Below, in pieces: positions 33,146-41,719 of a stretch of DNA of 64,000 nucleotides. Below the pieces are notes generated by a model, which saw nothing but the letters and a program-made list of their open reading frames with translations, was not told where the DNA came from and did no database searches. The position numbers were made by a program, and so were the translations under genes. Source of the DNA: Pseudarthrobacter chlorophenolicus A6. GTDB lineage: Bacteria; Actinomycetota; Actinomycetes; Actinomycetales; Micrococcaceae. The stretch spans positions 3,761,209 to 3,825,208 of the forward strand of contig NC_011886.1 of assembly GCF_000022025.1 (NCBI RefSeq), in the 5' to 3' direction. The first letter of the stretch is position 1. Each line of letters opens with the position of its first letter.

Positions 33146-33964
33146 TCATCGCGCTGCCGGGTGCCGCCAGGCGCCGCTGGCTTTGCCCTGGTGGCCCAGG
33201 CTCCGGGAAATGGCAAGGGCCGAGGCACGGACCAGCGGTACCAGTTCATGCGCCTGCGTGGCGGCATCGGGCACCACGATGGACAACGCCGCCACAACAT
33301 CCCCACCGGCGCCCCGGATGGGTGCCGCCACGGACACCGTCTGCGACGGATGGGCACGCCTCACCACGGCGGCGCCCGCCTGTTTGACCTCGGCCAGGAG
33401 TGCACGCAGGTCCTTGGCGGGGACCCACCCCGGGCCGACGTCCTGCGCGTCCGGCCGCGCCAGCAACTCTGCCTGCACGTCCGCGGCAGCGTGGGCAAGG
33501 AGGACCTGCCCGACGGCGGTGGTGGACAAGGGCATCCGGCCACCTACCCGGTACGCGACTTCGGTGGCGGTGCGTGAGGACAGCCTGTCGATCAGGACAG
33601 CCTCGGGGCCTTCGCGAACGGCGAGGAGCACGTGGTGGCGGGTCACTTCGTACAGGTCCTCGAGGTACGGCAGCGCGATCTGCCGCACGCCGTGGCCGCG
33701 GGGCGACAGCGAGGCAATCTCCCACAGCCGCACTCCCACCACGTAGCGCCCGTCCTCCAGCTTTTCCAGCGCTCCCCACTCCGTCAGGTGGCGCACCATG
33801 CGCAGTGCGGTGGCGGGCGCCAGGTCCGCGAGGCGGGACAGTTCGGACAGGTTCAGGGCCCTCCGCTGTTCGGTGAACTGGGCCAGCAGGCTAAGCGCGC
33901 GGACCACCACGGGCTGCCCGGGGATCCCCGGCGCAGCCCCTGCTGCCTTACTTGCTCCTGCCAC
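33146..33964 (-). CDS. IclR family transcriptional regulator
   Basis: The 272-aa product starts at GTG 33964. The N-terminal winged helix (VVRALSLLAQF to LAPATALRMVRHL) precedes the IclR effector domain, which has GGRMPLSTTAVGQVLLAH, RRAHPSQTVSVAAPI and GDVVAALSIVVP. The gene is divergent from an AAHS-type transporter gene (34143). A 17-bp palindrome (34039-34055) between them is the probable operator. Regulators in this arrangement usually control uptake and breakdown of aromatic acids. No catabolic genes for these are present in the window. Confidence 0.88.
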   Translation of the reverse strand: MAGASKAAGAAPGIPGQPVVVRALSLLAQFTEQRRALNLSELSRLADLAPATALRMVRHLTEWGALEKLEDGRYVVGVRLWEIASLSPRGHGVRQIALPYLEDLYEVTRHHVLLAVREGPEAVLIDRLSSRTATEVAYRVGGRMPLSTTAVGQVLLAHAAADVQAELLARPDAQDVGPGWVPAKDLRALLAEVKQAGAAVVRRAHPSQTVSVAAPIRGAGGDVVAALSIVVPDAATQAHELVPLVRASALAISRSLGHQGKASGAWRHPAAR

Positions 33965-34038
33965 ACCCTGTCCCTTCGCCCCAGATTGACCCCTCCCTTA
34001 CTCAAGGCTCGACCTTGTGGCCTGCGACACAAAGTGCA

Positions 34039-34055
34039 TTTTCACTCAGTGAAAA
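34039..34055. promoter_or_regulatory. Probable IclR operator between divergent regulator and transporter genes
   Basis: TTTTCACTCAGTGAAAA is a perfect palindrome with 8-bp arms around a single C, centred in the 178-nt gap between the IclR and AAHS genes. Its size is typical of IclR-family sites. Confidence 0.65.
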
Positions 34056-34142
34056 GTACGATTTCGGCGGCGACCAACGGCGGGCAAGCTGATGGACGAC
34101 CCGCCGGGGACTGCCTGGCGTCTTATCCGATTGGAATCAACG

Positions 34143-35453
34143 ATGAACTCCAATGCCCCCAGGAAATCCCTGGCCGTCATTTTCGTGCTGTGCTGGCTTG
34201 GCCTGCTCGCTGACGGCTACGACCTCTACGTCTACGGCGCCACCCTCCCCGGCCTGATCGGGCATCCGCCGTTCAACGTCACCCCCGCCGCCGCTGGGGC
34301 CGTTGGCTCCATTGCGCTGGTGGGGATGCTGCTTGGCTCCCTGATCGTCGGCACACTGACTGACCGGCTGGGCCGGCGCCGGATCTTCGTCAGCGCCCTT
34401 GCCCTCTTCTCGCTGGCCATGCTGGCGTGTGCCGCAGCCCCCAGCTGGGAGCTGTTCGCGGTGTTCCGCTTTGTGGCCTGCTTCGGCGTAGGCGGCTTGC
34501 TCCCGACGGCGGTGGCCCTCACCAACGAGTTCGCCCCGCCGGGCAGGAAATCGCTGGTGCTCGGCGCCGTGCTGACGGGCCCGGCCGTGGGAACCGTGGT
34601 GGCGTCGCTCAGTTCGCTGGCCCTCCTGGAGGGAAGCGGCTTCCGCCCGGTGTACGCCATCGGCGCGGCCGGCCTGTTGATCGTCCCGTTCGCCTGGTTC
34701 CTGCTGCCGGAATCTCCATCGTTCCTCCGCACCCAGCTCCGCACCGCCGAGGCGGACAGGCTCGAAGCCGCTTACGGGCTGACCGGCAGCACCGAGTCCC
34801 CCGCCCCATCTGCCGTCCGGTCCACCAGGATCTCGCCCACCCGTGCACTGTTCGCCGAGGGGACGGCCCGGACCACCGTCCTGCTCTGGGCCATCACCGT
34901 CCTGAGCCTGCTGACGATCTTCGGCGTCAGCACCTGGCTTCCGCAGATCATGCGCACGGCCGGATTCGGCGTCGGATCCTCCGTATCGTTCCTGCTGGCC
35001 TACTCGGTGGGCGCCGTCGTCGGTACCGTCCTCGCGTCCATAGCCAGCCAGAAATTTGGGCCACGGCCGCTGGTGATCGTCGGCTTCGTGAGCGCGGCGG
35101 CAGCCCTCCTGCTGATGTCCACCAATCCGCCGGCCGCCCTCATGACGGTCCTTGCCGCCGTCGCAGGTTTTGGCGGACTGGGAACGCAGAACATGATCAA
35201 CGACTTCATCGCCCAGTACTACCCGGCCGCAACGCGTGCCACCGGCCTGGGTTGGGCCTTGGCCGTGGGCCGTCTTGGCGCTATCGCCGGGCCAACATAC
35301 GGCGCGTTGCTTGTGAGCTTTGGCGGCGGAGTGCCCGTGGCTGCCATGGCGTTCGCGGCACCCGCGCTGATCGGTGCCGTGCTGATGCTCGCCCTGCGCA
35401 CCAGGACCGCGCGGCGTCTTGCGGTCGCGGCCGACGCGGAGCTGGTGGCCTGA
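34143..35453 (+). CDS. AAHS family (aromatic acid:H+ symporter) MFS transporter
   Basis: The product is 436 aa from the ATG at 34143. It has twelve transmembrane helices. The group-specific DGYDLYVYGATLPGL in helix one (the DGxD motif of PcaK/BenK-type carriers) and GTLTDRLGRRRIF in loop 2-3 are clear, as are FRFVACFGVGGLLP and LLPESPSFLR. It should import protocatechuate, 4-hydroxybenzoate or a related aromatic acid with protons. It is paired with the divergent IclR regulator. A hairpin terminator follows the gene at 35492. Confidence 0.88.
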   Translation: MNSNAPRKSLAVIFVLCWLGLLADGYDLYVYGATLPGLIGHPPFNVTPAAAGAVGSIALVGMLLGSLIVGTLTDRLGRRRIFVSALALFSLAMLACAAAPSWELFAVFRFVACFGVGGLLPTAVALTNEFAPPGRKSLVLGAVLTGPAVGTVVASLSSLALLEGSGFRPVYAIGAAGLLIVPFAWFLLPESPSFLRTQLRTAEADRLEAAYGLTGSTESPAPSAVRSTRISPTRALFAEGTARTTVLLWAITVLSLLTIFGVSTWLPQIMRTAGFGVGSSVSFLLAYSVGAVVGTVLASIASQKFGPRPLVIVGFVSAAAALLLMSTNPPAALMTVLAAVAGFGGLGTQNMINDFIAQYYPAATRATGLGWALAVGRLGAIAGPTYGALLVSFGGGVPVAAMAFAAPALIGAVLMLALRTRTARRLAVAADAELVA

Positions 35454-35491
35454 CATATGGACGCAGGGACGCGAGGTCCCTGAGCTGAACC

Positions 35492-35528
35492 CAGGATGCC
35501 CCGGGCGGGAACCGACCGGGGCATCCTG
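35492..35528 (+). terminator. Hairpin terminator after the AAHS transporter gene
   Basis: A perfect 13-bp stem CAGGATGCCCCGG / CCGGGGCATCCTG has an 11-nt loop. Confidence 0.75.
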
Positions 35529-35562
35529 CTGTGGAATAATCCGCTGCGGGAGGCCTGACGAC

Positions 35563-36771
35563 GTGAGCAATGAACTGATCCTGCGCGGGCGCGTGGTCAC
35601 CGGACGCCTGGACAGCGCCGATGGCGTGGTGGCTGTGGATGGCCGCCGCATCACGTACGCGGGTCCGGCGTCGGACTTCCCCGGAGAGTCCCTGCCTGCC
35701 CGCGATCCGGCTGCCGCCGGACGCATCCTCCTCCCCGGGCTGGTGGACCTGCATTGCCATGGCGCGCACGGAAACGACTTTTCGGAAGGATCCGTGGACG
35801 GCGCCAGGGCTGCGGCGCACTATCTCCACAGCCGGGGCACCACAACACTCCTGGCCAGCCTGGTGACGGGGTCGCCAGAGGACTTGCTGCTCAATCTGAG
35901 TGGGCTGCGGACGGTGGCCGCGGAGGGTTTGATTGCCGGGTCCCACCTTGAGGGACCCTTCCTCTCTTCGTCCCAATGCGGCGCCCACCACCCCGGATTG
36001 CTGCTGGAACCGGACACCGCCCTCATGGGACAACTCTTGGAAGCCGCCGGGACATCCCTAGCCTCCATGACGCTCGCCGCTGAGCTTCCGGGCGCCACTG
36101 AGCTGCTCGATATGCTGGCCTCCCGCGGGGTGATCCCGTCGTTGGGCCACACTGCCGCCACGCATTCCACGGCCGCGGTTTTCCTTGACCGGGCAGCCTC
36201 GGAACTGCGTGGTTCACCTGCTGCCACGGGCAGGCTGCGGCCTACGGTCACGCATCTGTTCAATGCCATGCCGCCGCTTCACCACCGGTCCCCCGGCCCC
36301 GTCGCTGCAAGCCTCAGTGCCGCCCGGTCCGGACAGGCAGTGGTGGAAGTGATCGGCGACGGCGTCCACGTAGCGCCGGAGACCATCAAGCTGGTGTTCG
36401 ACCTGGTGGGTGCCGGGAACGTCGCCCTGGTCACCGATTCGATGGCTGCGACGGGACTGCACGACGGCGGCTACCGGCTTGGGACGCTGGCGGTCACCGT
36501 TGAGCAGGGAGTGGCACGGGTGGACGCCACGGGTGCCATCGCCGGCGGTACGGCCACGCTGCTGGATGTGGTGAGGGTTACCGTGGACGCCGGGGTCCCG
36601 CTGCAGGATGCGGTGCTGGCGGCGAGCAGTGTTCCGGCCGCAGTCCTCGGCCTCTCTTCCGAGGTGGGCGACCTTGCCGCCGGGATGCTGGCCGACGTTG
36701 TTGTAGTTGATTCCGGACTTCGCCTCACCGGGGTGCTCCGGCACGGCGAATGGGTCACCCCGCCGGTGTAA
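35563..36771 (+). CDS. nagA: N-acetylglucosamine-6-phosphate deacetylase, second copy
   Basis: The product is 402 aa. GTG at 35563 is chosen, with GGGAGG nine bases upstream and MSNELILRGRVVTG as a normal start. Metal and catalytic residues match the first copy: LVDLHCHGA, HLEGPFLS, SLGHTAA, VTHLFNAMPP and LVTDSMAATG. The two enzymes share the fold and about half of the residues by eye. The gene stands alone between the aromatic-acid transporter and the HNH gene, away from nan/nag genes. It may serve GlcNAc or chitin use or cell-wall recycling, separate from the sialic-acid operon. Confidence 0.9.
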   Translation: MSNELILRGRVVTGRLDSADGVVAVDGRRITYAGPASDFPGESLPARDPAAAGRILLPGLVDLHCHGAHGNDFSEGSVDGARAAAHYLHSRGTTTLLASLVTGSPEDLLLNLSGLRTVAAEGLIAGSHLEGPFLSSSQCGAHHPGLLLEPDTALMGQLLEAAGTSLASMTLAAELPGATELLDMLASRGVIPSLGHTAATHSTAAVFLDRAASELRGSPAATGRLRPTVTHLFNAMPPLHHRSPGPVAASLSAARSGQAVVEVIGDGVHVAPETIKLVFDLVGAGNVALVTDSMAATGLHDGGYRLGTLAVTVEQGVARVDATGAIAGGTATLLDVVRVTVDAGVPLQDAVLAASSVPAAVLGLSSEVGDLAAGMLADVVVVDSGLRLTGVLRHGEWVTPPV

Positions 36772-36783
36772 GGGTGCTGCGCG

Positions 36784-36851
36784 GCGAGGTTTGCTGCGCG
36801 GAGAGGTTTGCTGCGCAGCGAGGTTTGCGGTGCGTTGAGGTTTGCTGCGCA
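36784..36851 (+). repeat. Four tandem copies of a 17-bp repeat
   Basis: Units begin at 36784, 36801, 36818 and 36835, with consensus GCGAGGTTTGCTGCGCA. They lie between the second nagA stop and the HNH gene start. Confidence 0.8.
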
Positions 36852-36936
36852 GCTGTTTTTCTGCGGCTGCTGGTGAGAGTCCGGTGGTGAGTTGGAGGAG
36901 CCGCTGAATGTCAGACCCTCGCGCGATGATGCCTGT

Positions 36937-38667
36937 ATGGGAAACGCAGGCGTTGGAGCAGCAGCGATGGAGGGTCTTCAGGCCTCTGTCGCCGGCCTTG
37001 ACGCTCTTTTCCTGGAGGACGCGGACCTGGACCGGGCTGACCCTGACGCGGAGGGCGAGGCTGCGGTGGTTGACCTGTTGAAGCGGAAGTCGGAGGTTCG
37101 GCTGCAGCGGCTGGCGTTGTGGAAGCAGTTGGCGGCGCAGGCCGCGGCCGGAATGGCAGCGGATGCGGCGGAGTTCGCGGAGTTTCAGGAGGCGATGACG
37201 CCGCCGGAGGTCACAGGGTCGGAGGGGGCGTTCGTGGAGATGTCCACGACGGCGGAGATCGCCGGCGTCCTGACGCTCAGCCCGGGCGCCGCGTCAGCCT
37301 TCATCAGCCAGTCACGGAAAGTCTGCGCGATGCCACCGGTAGCGGCCGCGCTGTCCGCTGGGTTGATGTCGTGGCGGCACGCGGTGATCGTGGCCGACGA
37401 AGCCGACTGCCTCGCCCCCGAGAGTGCCGAGGCGCTGGTGACGCATTTCTTCGACCCCGACGCACCCAACCGAGCGCGCGGGTCGGCGCCCGGTGACCTC
37501 GTGCCGCACCTGTTCCGCCGGAAAGTACGGACCTGGCGCGAACGCACCTACCCTCAGACAGTCCAGGAACGGCACGCGAAGTGTGTGGCGGACCGGCGGA
37601 TGGAATACCGGCCCGATGCCGACGGGATGGCTTCGATTACCCTGATCCTGTCCGGGGACACCGCCTGCGCCATCTGGAACAAAACCACCGCCATCGCCCG
37701 CGGCCTGCAGGGACCCGGTGAGACCCGCACCCTCACCCAACTCCGCCCCGACACCGCCGCCGCGCTCCTGCTCGGTGCCCACACCGGGACCGCTGCCGCA
37801 GGTCGGTTGGACGGTGGCGAAGGATCCGGCGGCGTATCCGTCGTCGATAGTCTTCCGGGTGCCAGTGGCAACGGGAGCGACCCTTACGCGATTGATCTCA
37901 GCAAGGTCCCCGCACCGAAAGCCGACGTCCTGGTTACCATCCCGCTATTTACACTGCTGGGGGCCACCGACGAACCTGCCGACCTTGACGGGTACGGCCC
38001 CATCCCCGCAGCGATGGCCCGGAAACTCGTTGCCGACGGGGCTGCCTCGTTTTACCGGGTCCTCGTCGACCCGCGAGACGGCGCACCGCTCGAGATCGGA
38101 CGGACCAGCTACCGGCTGTCGGAGGCGATGAAACGCTGGATCAGGATGCGCGACGGACACTGCACGTTCCCCGGCTGCACCAACCCCAGCACAGACAACG
38201 ACACCGACCACCTCACCGCCTGGCAGCACGACGGGACAACCGGGGTGAGCAACCTGGCACAGCTCTGCCCGAAACATCACCGCCTCAAACACAACAGCGG
38301 CTGGACCCCCACACCAGCCAGCACAACCAAACCACCCGGCTGGACCTCACCCACAGGACGGCACTACCCTGGCCAACACCCCGACCCGCGACCACCACAC
38401 TTGCCACCCGGGCTGCTTGAACAGAAACAACCCGTGACCGGGGACATTGGCGCGGCCGAACCGCCGCACGCCGCCTCACACACCGCAGCGGACAGACCCC
38501 TGAAATCTGTCAGGGACCGTGAGCCGGCGAGCGACCATGCGCCAGCCAGAGACGTTGTTGCTGCGGGCGAGTCTGGTGCGACCGGAGAACTGGGCGTGCC
38601 GGCAATCAACCGGCCGGATGAACTAAGCCCGCTCGAACGCACACTCACGGACCATCTCGCCGCCTGA
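36937..38667 (+). CDS. DUF222 domain HNH endonuclease family protein
   Basis: From the ATG at 36937 the product is 576 aa. A TTG at 36892 would lengthen it by 15 residues; neither start has a clear ribosome binding site, so the start is uncertain. The DUF222 domain covers roughly residues 20-370. The C-terminal HNH module has CTFPGC, DTDHLTAW, NLAQLCPKHHRLKH and zinc-type cysteines. Many near-identical copies of such genes occur per genome in Arthrobacter relatives, and they behave like a mobile or multicopy family of unknown role. The last ~150 residues are low-complexity. A 17-bp tandem repeat lies just upstream. Confidence 0.9.
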   Translation: MGNAGVGAAAMEGLQASVAGLDALFLEDADLDRADPDAEGEAAVVDLLKRKSEVRLQRLALWKQLAAQAAAGMAADAAEFAEFQEAMTPPEVTGSEGAFVEMSTTAEIAGVLTLSPGAASAFISQSRKVCAMPPVAAALSAGLMSWRHAVIVADEADCLAPESAEALVTHFFDPDAPNRARGSAPGDLVPHLFRRKVRTWRERTYPQTVQERHAKCVADRRMEYRPDADGMASITLILSGDTACAIWNKTTAIARGLQGPGETRTLTQLRPDTAAALLLGAHTGTAAAGRLDGGEGSGGVSVVDSLPGASGNGSDPYAIDLSKVPAPKADVLVTIPLFTLLGATDEPADLDGYGPIPAAMARKLVADGAASFYRVLVDPRDGAPLEIGRTSYRLSEAMKRWIRMRDGHCTFPGCTNPSTDNDTDHLTAWQHDGTTGVSNLAQLCPKHHRLKHNSGWTPTPASTTKPPGWTSPTGRHYPGQHPDPRPPHLPPGLLEQKQPVTGDIGAAEPPHAASHTAADRPLKSVRDREPASDHAPARDVVAAGESGATGELGVPAINRPDELSPLERTLTDHLAA

Positions 38668-38727
38668 CAGCAGACTCGAGTGCACCCAGGGCGTGATGCG
38701 TCGGCAACAGTGATTTGTCAGCAGTCC

Positions 38728-39618
38728 CTACCCGTCGGCGCCGGGAAGGCTGACCTCCACCATGCCATCGGTGATGCGGGTATCGAACCGCGGCTGCTTC
38801 GCTGTGGCCGGACCCGCCACAACTTCGCCGGTATGCAGGGAAAACGTGCTCCGGTGCCAGGGGCAGACGACGCACGGGCCGCCGTCGTCCGCAAGGTTGG
38901 AGTTCTTGAGCTTGCCCTCATGCAGGGGTCCGGAGAGGTGGCTGCAGACATCGGAGAGCACGCTGACGCTACCCCCTTCGCGGAAGACCAGAAGGTTCAG
39001 CCCGGCAACCACGCGTTTGTCGAGCTTCCCATCGGGCAGCTCCGCAAGCGGCGCCAGTTCATGCCACCCCGACGGGAACCGGTGCGGAATCTCCTCACTG
39101 TGGTTCACGCCGGCCGCCTGCCGGTACGTCAGATGGCCGCCCAGGAAACCTCCGCCGCTCACCACGGCGAGGCCCAGGTAGGCCAGCACTTTACCGCTCG
39201 CGTGGCTGCCCCTGGCGCGCTGGACCAAAGATGCCGAGTAGAGGGTAGTTGCCGCGATATTGGCGGCCGCATGGACCAATCCCACTCGCTGCTGCTGCGG
39301 ATGCAACTGGGTCCAGTCCGTGAATCCAGCCACGGCCGACGGAACAGCGCTCAGGGCACCCACACCCACCAGGATCTTGGACGCCTGTTCCGTCCCGGGA
39401 ACGGCGTCGAGCACGGCCGCCGAAATCCACGCGCCCATGGGCACCTGGACGGCCAGCGGGTGGACCGGGTGTCCCACAGGGACACCGTGCAGGACGTCGC
39501 GCGTCCAGCCGGGCGGGATGATCTTCTTGACTGCTTTCCGCACGCTCTTGGCTAATGGATCAAGCCACTCGGCGTCCTCAAAGCGGGTGACTAGCTCAAG
39601 TGCAGGCAGCGGTTTCAT
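38728..39618 (-). CDS. DUF2231 membrane domain fused to a Rieske [2Fe-2S] domain
   Basis: The 296-aa product's ATG follows AAGGGAGTTCC. Residues 45-165 form the DUF2231 four-helix membrane domain (GVPVGHPVHPLAVQVPMGAW, SAVAGFTDWTQLHP). Residues 185-290 form a Rieske domain whose ligands are C225, H227 (CSHLSG) and C252, H255 (CPWH). Such fusions probably pass electrons at the membrane, but the partner is unknown. The gene is monocistronic and converges with the HNH gene. Confidence 0.88.
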   Translation of the reverse strand: MKPLPALELVTRFEDAEWLDPLAKSVRKAVKKIIPPGWTRDVLHGVPVGHPVHPLAVQVPMGAWISAAVLDAVPGTEQASKILVGVGALSAVPSAVAGFTDWTQLHPQQQRVGLVHAAANIAATTLYSASLVQRARGSHASGKVLAYLGLAVVSGGGFLGGHLTYRQAAGVNHSEEIPHRFPSGWHELAPLAELPDGKLDKRVVAGLNLLVFREGGSVSVLSDVCSHLSGPLHEGKLKNSNLADDGGPCVVCPWHRSTFSLHTGEVVAGPATAKQPRFDTRITDGMVEVSLPGADG

Positions 39619-39762
39619 GGAACTCCCTTACCCCGAAATCTCGTATGCAGTCAGTGCACACTGAGATGTTCCAATAGACAAGCTCCAAGACCGAACAACT
39701 CCCGATCCAGCGTTCTACTTTTCCTGGGACTTCCGGGGAACTATCCGGGCTAGGCTGTTTTT

Positions 39763-40242
39763 GTGGGGCGAGGGGGAAATTTTCCATCGGAGTCCGCCAC
39801 GTGGATAGCGTTGGCGGGTTTCCTGCTTGTGGCGGGCTATGCAGTGGCGGGTGCAATGCAGGTTCTTGTTTGGAACCCTCTGGCTGCCGTCCCGGGTTCA
39901 ACGCTGGGTGAAATTCATTCAGCCATGGACAGGGCCAACGAATCCCTTGCCGCGCCCGTCGTTCTCATTTGGGCGACCACAGGCGCGTTGCTGGCAGCAG
40001 CGGTTCTGATTGCTGCATTCAGGCATCCAATATCGGGGAAAACTGCTGCCTCCCTTGACCTGTCGGTGCTGGTGCTGGCCGCACCCGCATTCTGGATGGC
40101 GTCCTTTCCGGCCGGCATGGGACTCGCTGATGCCTTCGCAATATCGGGTGGCGATCACGCGCCCGGGGGCCGAGTCCTGTATGCCGTGAGCGCCGCGTCT
40201 CTGGTGGCGCTCATCGCCGTGGCTGCGCGAAGGAATCGCTAG
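39763..40242 (+). CDS. Four-helix membrane protein, function unknown; probably leaderless mRNA
   Basis: The 159-aa product starts at GTG. Four transmembrane helices are visible (TWIALAGFLLVAGYAVAGAM, VVLIWATTGALLAAAVLIAA, LSVLVLAAPAFWMASFPAG, VLYAVSAASLVALIAVA). There is no ribosome binding site before the GTG. TAGGCT at 39751-39756 lies seven bases before it, the spacing expected of a -10 box on a leaderless transcript, which is common in actinobacteria. No family is recognised. Confidence 0.6.
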   Translation: MGRGGNFPSESATWIALAGFLLVAGYAVAGAMQVLVWNPLAAVPGSTLGEIHSAMDRANESLAAPVVLIWATTGALLAAAVLIAAFRHPISGKTAASLDLSVLVLAAPAFWMASFPAGMGLADAFAISGGDHAPGGRVLYAVSAASLVALIAVAARRNR

Positions 40243-40637
40243 ATCAGCGCATGCATCCCATAGCTTCGCGGCCGCCCGAAGGATGCAGCGCCAAGGAACT
40301 CGACGGCAACGAATGGCTCGTCGCCCACTACCCATTCGTCATGCCCCGGAGGAAGCGCGTAGGTGTCGTGCGCGTGGATTGACGAGCACCCGCCGTCGGC
40401 CGTTTCGATGTCCAGCCTGCCGGAAATGCAGTAACCCAGGTGGTGGTGCTCGCAGAAGGCCGTCAGCTCTGCGGGCTTGGCGGATTCCGACCAGCGCCAG
40501 CCAGGGGCGAGGATCAAGCGGGCCACGGTGTAGTCGTCGACGGTAACAAGGTCGAACTCGGCCTTGTCCGGGCAGCGCTTCCGGTCCGGAAGATCAAGTG
40601 ATTTCACTGCCAAGGCTCTGATGAAATTAGCAGTCAC
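40239..40637 (-). CDS. Cupin domain protein
   Basis: The 132-aa product starts at GTG. A single small beta-barrel cupin is visible: motif 1 around CEHHHLGYCISGRLDIE (two or three His ligands) and motif 2 around HAHDTYALPPGHDEW. It is probably a metal-binding protein; members of this small cupin group have no known substrate. The stop codon overlaps the end of the convergent membrane protein gene by four bases. The ribosome binding site is weak. Confidence 0.75.
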   Translation of the reverse strand: MTANFIRALAVKSLDLPDRKRCPDKAEFDLVTVDDYTVARLILAPGWRWSESAKPAELTAFCEHHHLGYCISGRLDIETADGGCSSIHAHDTYALPPGHDEWVVGDEPFVAVEFLGAASFGRPRSYGMHALI

Positions 40638-41125
40638 CGGAACACATTCTGTGGGTCAGGGAACGGAAGCCCTGCCATAAAGCGGGCCATGAATCGGATG
40701 CCGATGAACCGGCTTGTGAAGCGAGACCTGTTGCCGCATGCGCCTTTGCCCCCGGCGCACACCGTTGAACCAGACAGCTGGTTTATCTCTAACCGTAGCC
40801 CTGCCGGACCTGAAGTCAATGGCAGAAATCTGGGCACCAGCCGCGCTCCTTGGGCCTCTCTGCGCGGGCCGCGAAAAACCACCAAAAAGGGTACTTCGGC
40901 ATATGGAAAAAGAACGTGTCCAGGGCCACGATTTAATGACCGGCTCACGAACTCCGGGACTAAAGCCCCCGCTCAGTCGGGCGTGCTGTTTGAAATGGGA
41001 CAGGCAGGCTGCGGCCGCCACACTGGTCAATCGCGACTTGCCCGGTCGCGCGCTCAGCGCTGCCTTCGCAGGGAAACTCGCACCCTGCACAAATGGGAAA
41101 ACGCATCCTTTCCAGGAGCAAGAAA
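40638..41125. other. Intergenic region (488 nt) with no supported gene
   Basis: Open frames exist on both strands, but none combines a ribosome binding site with a recognisable or compositionally normal protein. The AT content is slightly higher than the surroundings. It must contain the promoter of the secreted protein at 41126, whose AGGAG lies at 41114-41118. It may hold a decayed gene, but I cannot identify one. Confidence 0.5.
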
Positions 41126-41614
41126 ATGTCAATCACTCCAACAACCAACGCCCGGTCCATCAGGGCCAAAATGGCACTCGTTCCAGCTCTCACGCTGGGC
41201 CTTCTTGGCGGCGCTGCGGCAGTTGCCGCGCCGGCCCAGGCCAACGACAACCACAGAGACGGTTGTACCGTTGATCCACTGAAGCCGACCGACCTGCGCG
41301 GCAACAGGGTCGATTTCAAGATCAAGGTTGACTGCTATGGGGAGCGGACCGTCCAGGTCCGCCAGTTGCGCTACGAAGACGAGCGCGGCCCGCGCCGCAC
41401 CGACGACTTCCTGGGCGGCTCTTACTTCTACGAGCACTTCAACCGGCACGACGGCGCCAGGACCATCCACAGTGTTGACCGTGTGCCGAACCTCGACCGA
41501 AGGGGTGGCGAAGAGGTCTACCACATCGTCTCCTTCCGAGTGAGGGACGACAGGGGACACTGGTCCGACTGGACCCGGTGGGAAAAGAGCCCCGTCGCTG
41601 ACGTGTACCGCTAG
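41126..41614 (+). CDS. Small secreted protein, function unknown
   Basis: The product is 162 aa from the ATG at 41126 (AGGAG seven bases upstream). The signal peptide has Arg/Lys in its first part (NARSIRAKMAL), core VPALTLGLLGGAAAVAA, and cleavage after APAQA. The mature domain is charged and beta-rich, with one cysteine pair (DGCTVD and KVDCYGE) likely to form a disulfide, and phrases RYEDERGPRRTDDF and SFRVRDDRGHWSDW. No family is recognised with confidence. Confidence 0.65.
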   Translation: MSITPTTNARSIRAKMALVPALTLGLLGGAAAVAAPAQANDNHRDGCTVDPLKPTDLRGNRVDFKIKVDCYGERTVQVRQLRYEDERGPRRTDDFLGGSYFYEHFNRHDGARTIHSVDRVPNLDRRGGEEVYHIVSFRVRDDRGHWSDWTRWEKSPVADVYR

Positions 41615-41648
41615 AACGCAGTGAACCGCTAAAGATTCACCCGCACCC

Positions 41649-41674
41649 GAGCCAGGGGCGCCAGCCCCTGGCTC
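41649..41674. terminator. Hairpin terminator between convergent genes
   Basis: A perfect 11-bp stem GAGCCAGGGGC / GCCCCTGGCTC has a GCCA loop. Confidence 0.75.
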
Positions 41675-41719
41675 ACCTCTGAGTCACCGCCTACCCCAGC
41701 GGCCGCCGGGTAACGCACC

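Noticed and set aside
40738..41274. Plus-strand open frame of 178 codons in the gene-poor region before 41126
   Set aside because: It overlaps the well-supported secreted protein gene in another frame and has no ribosome binding site or family resemblance.
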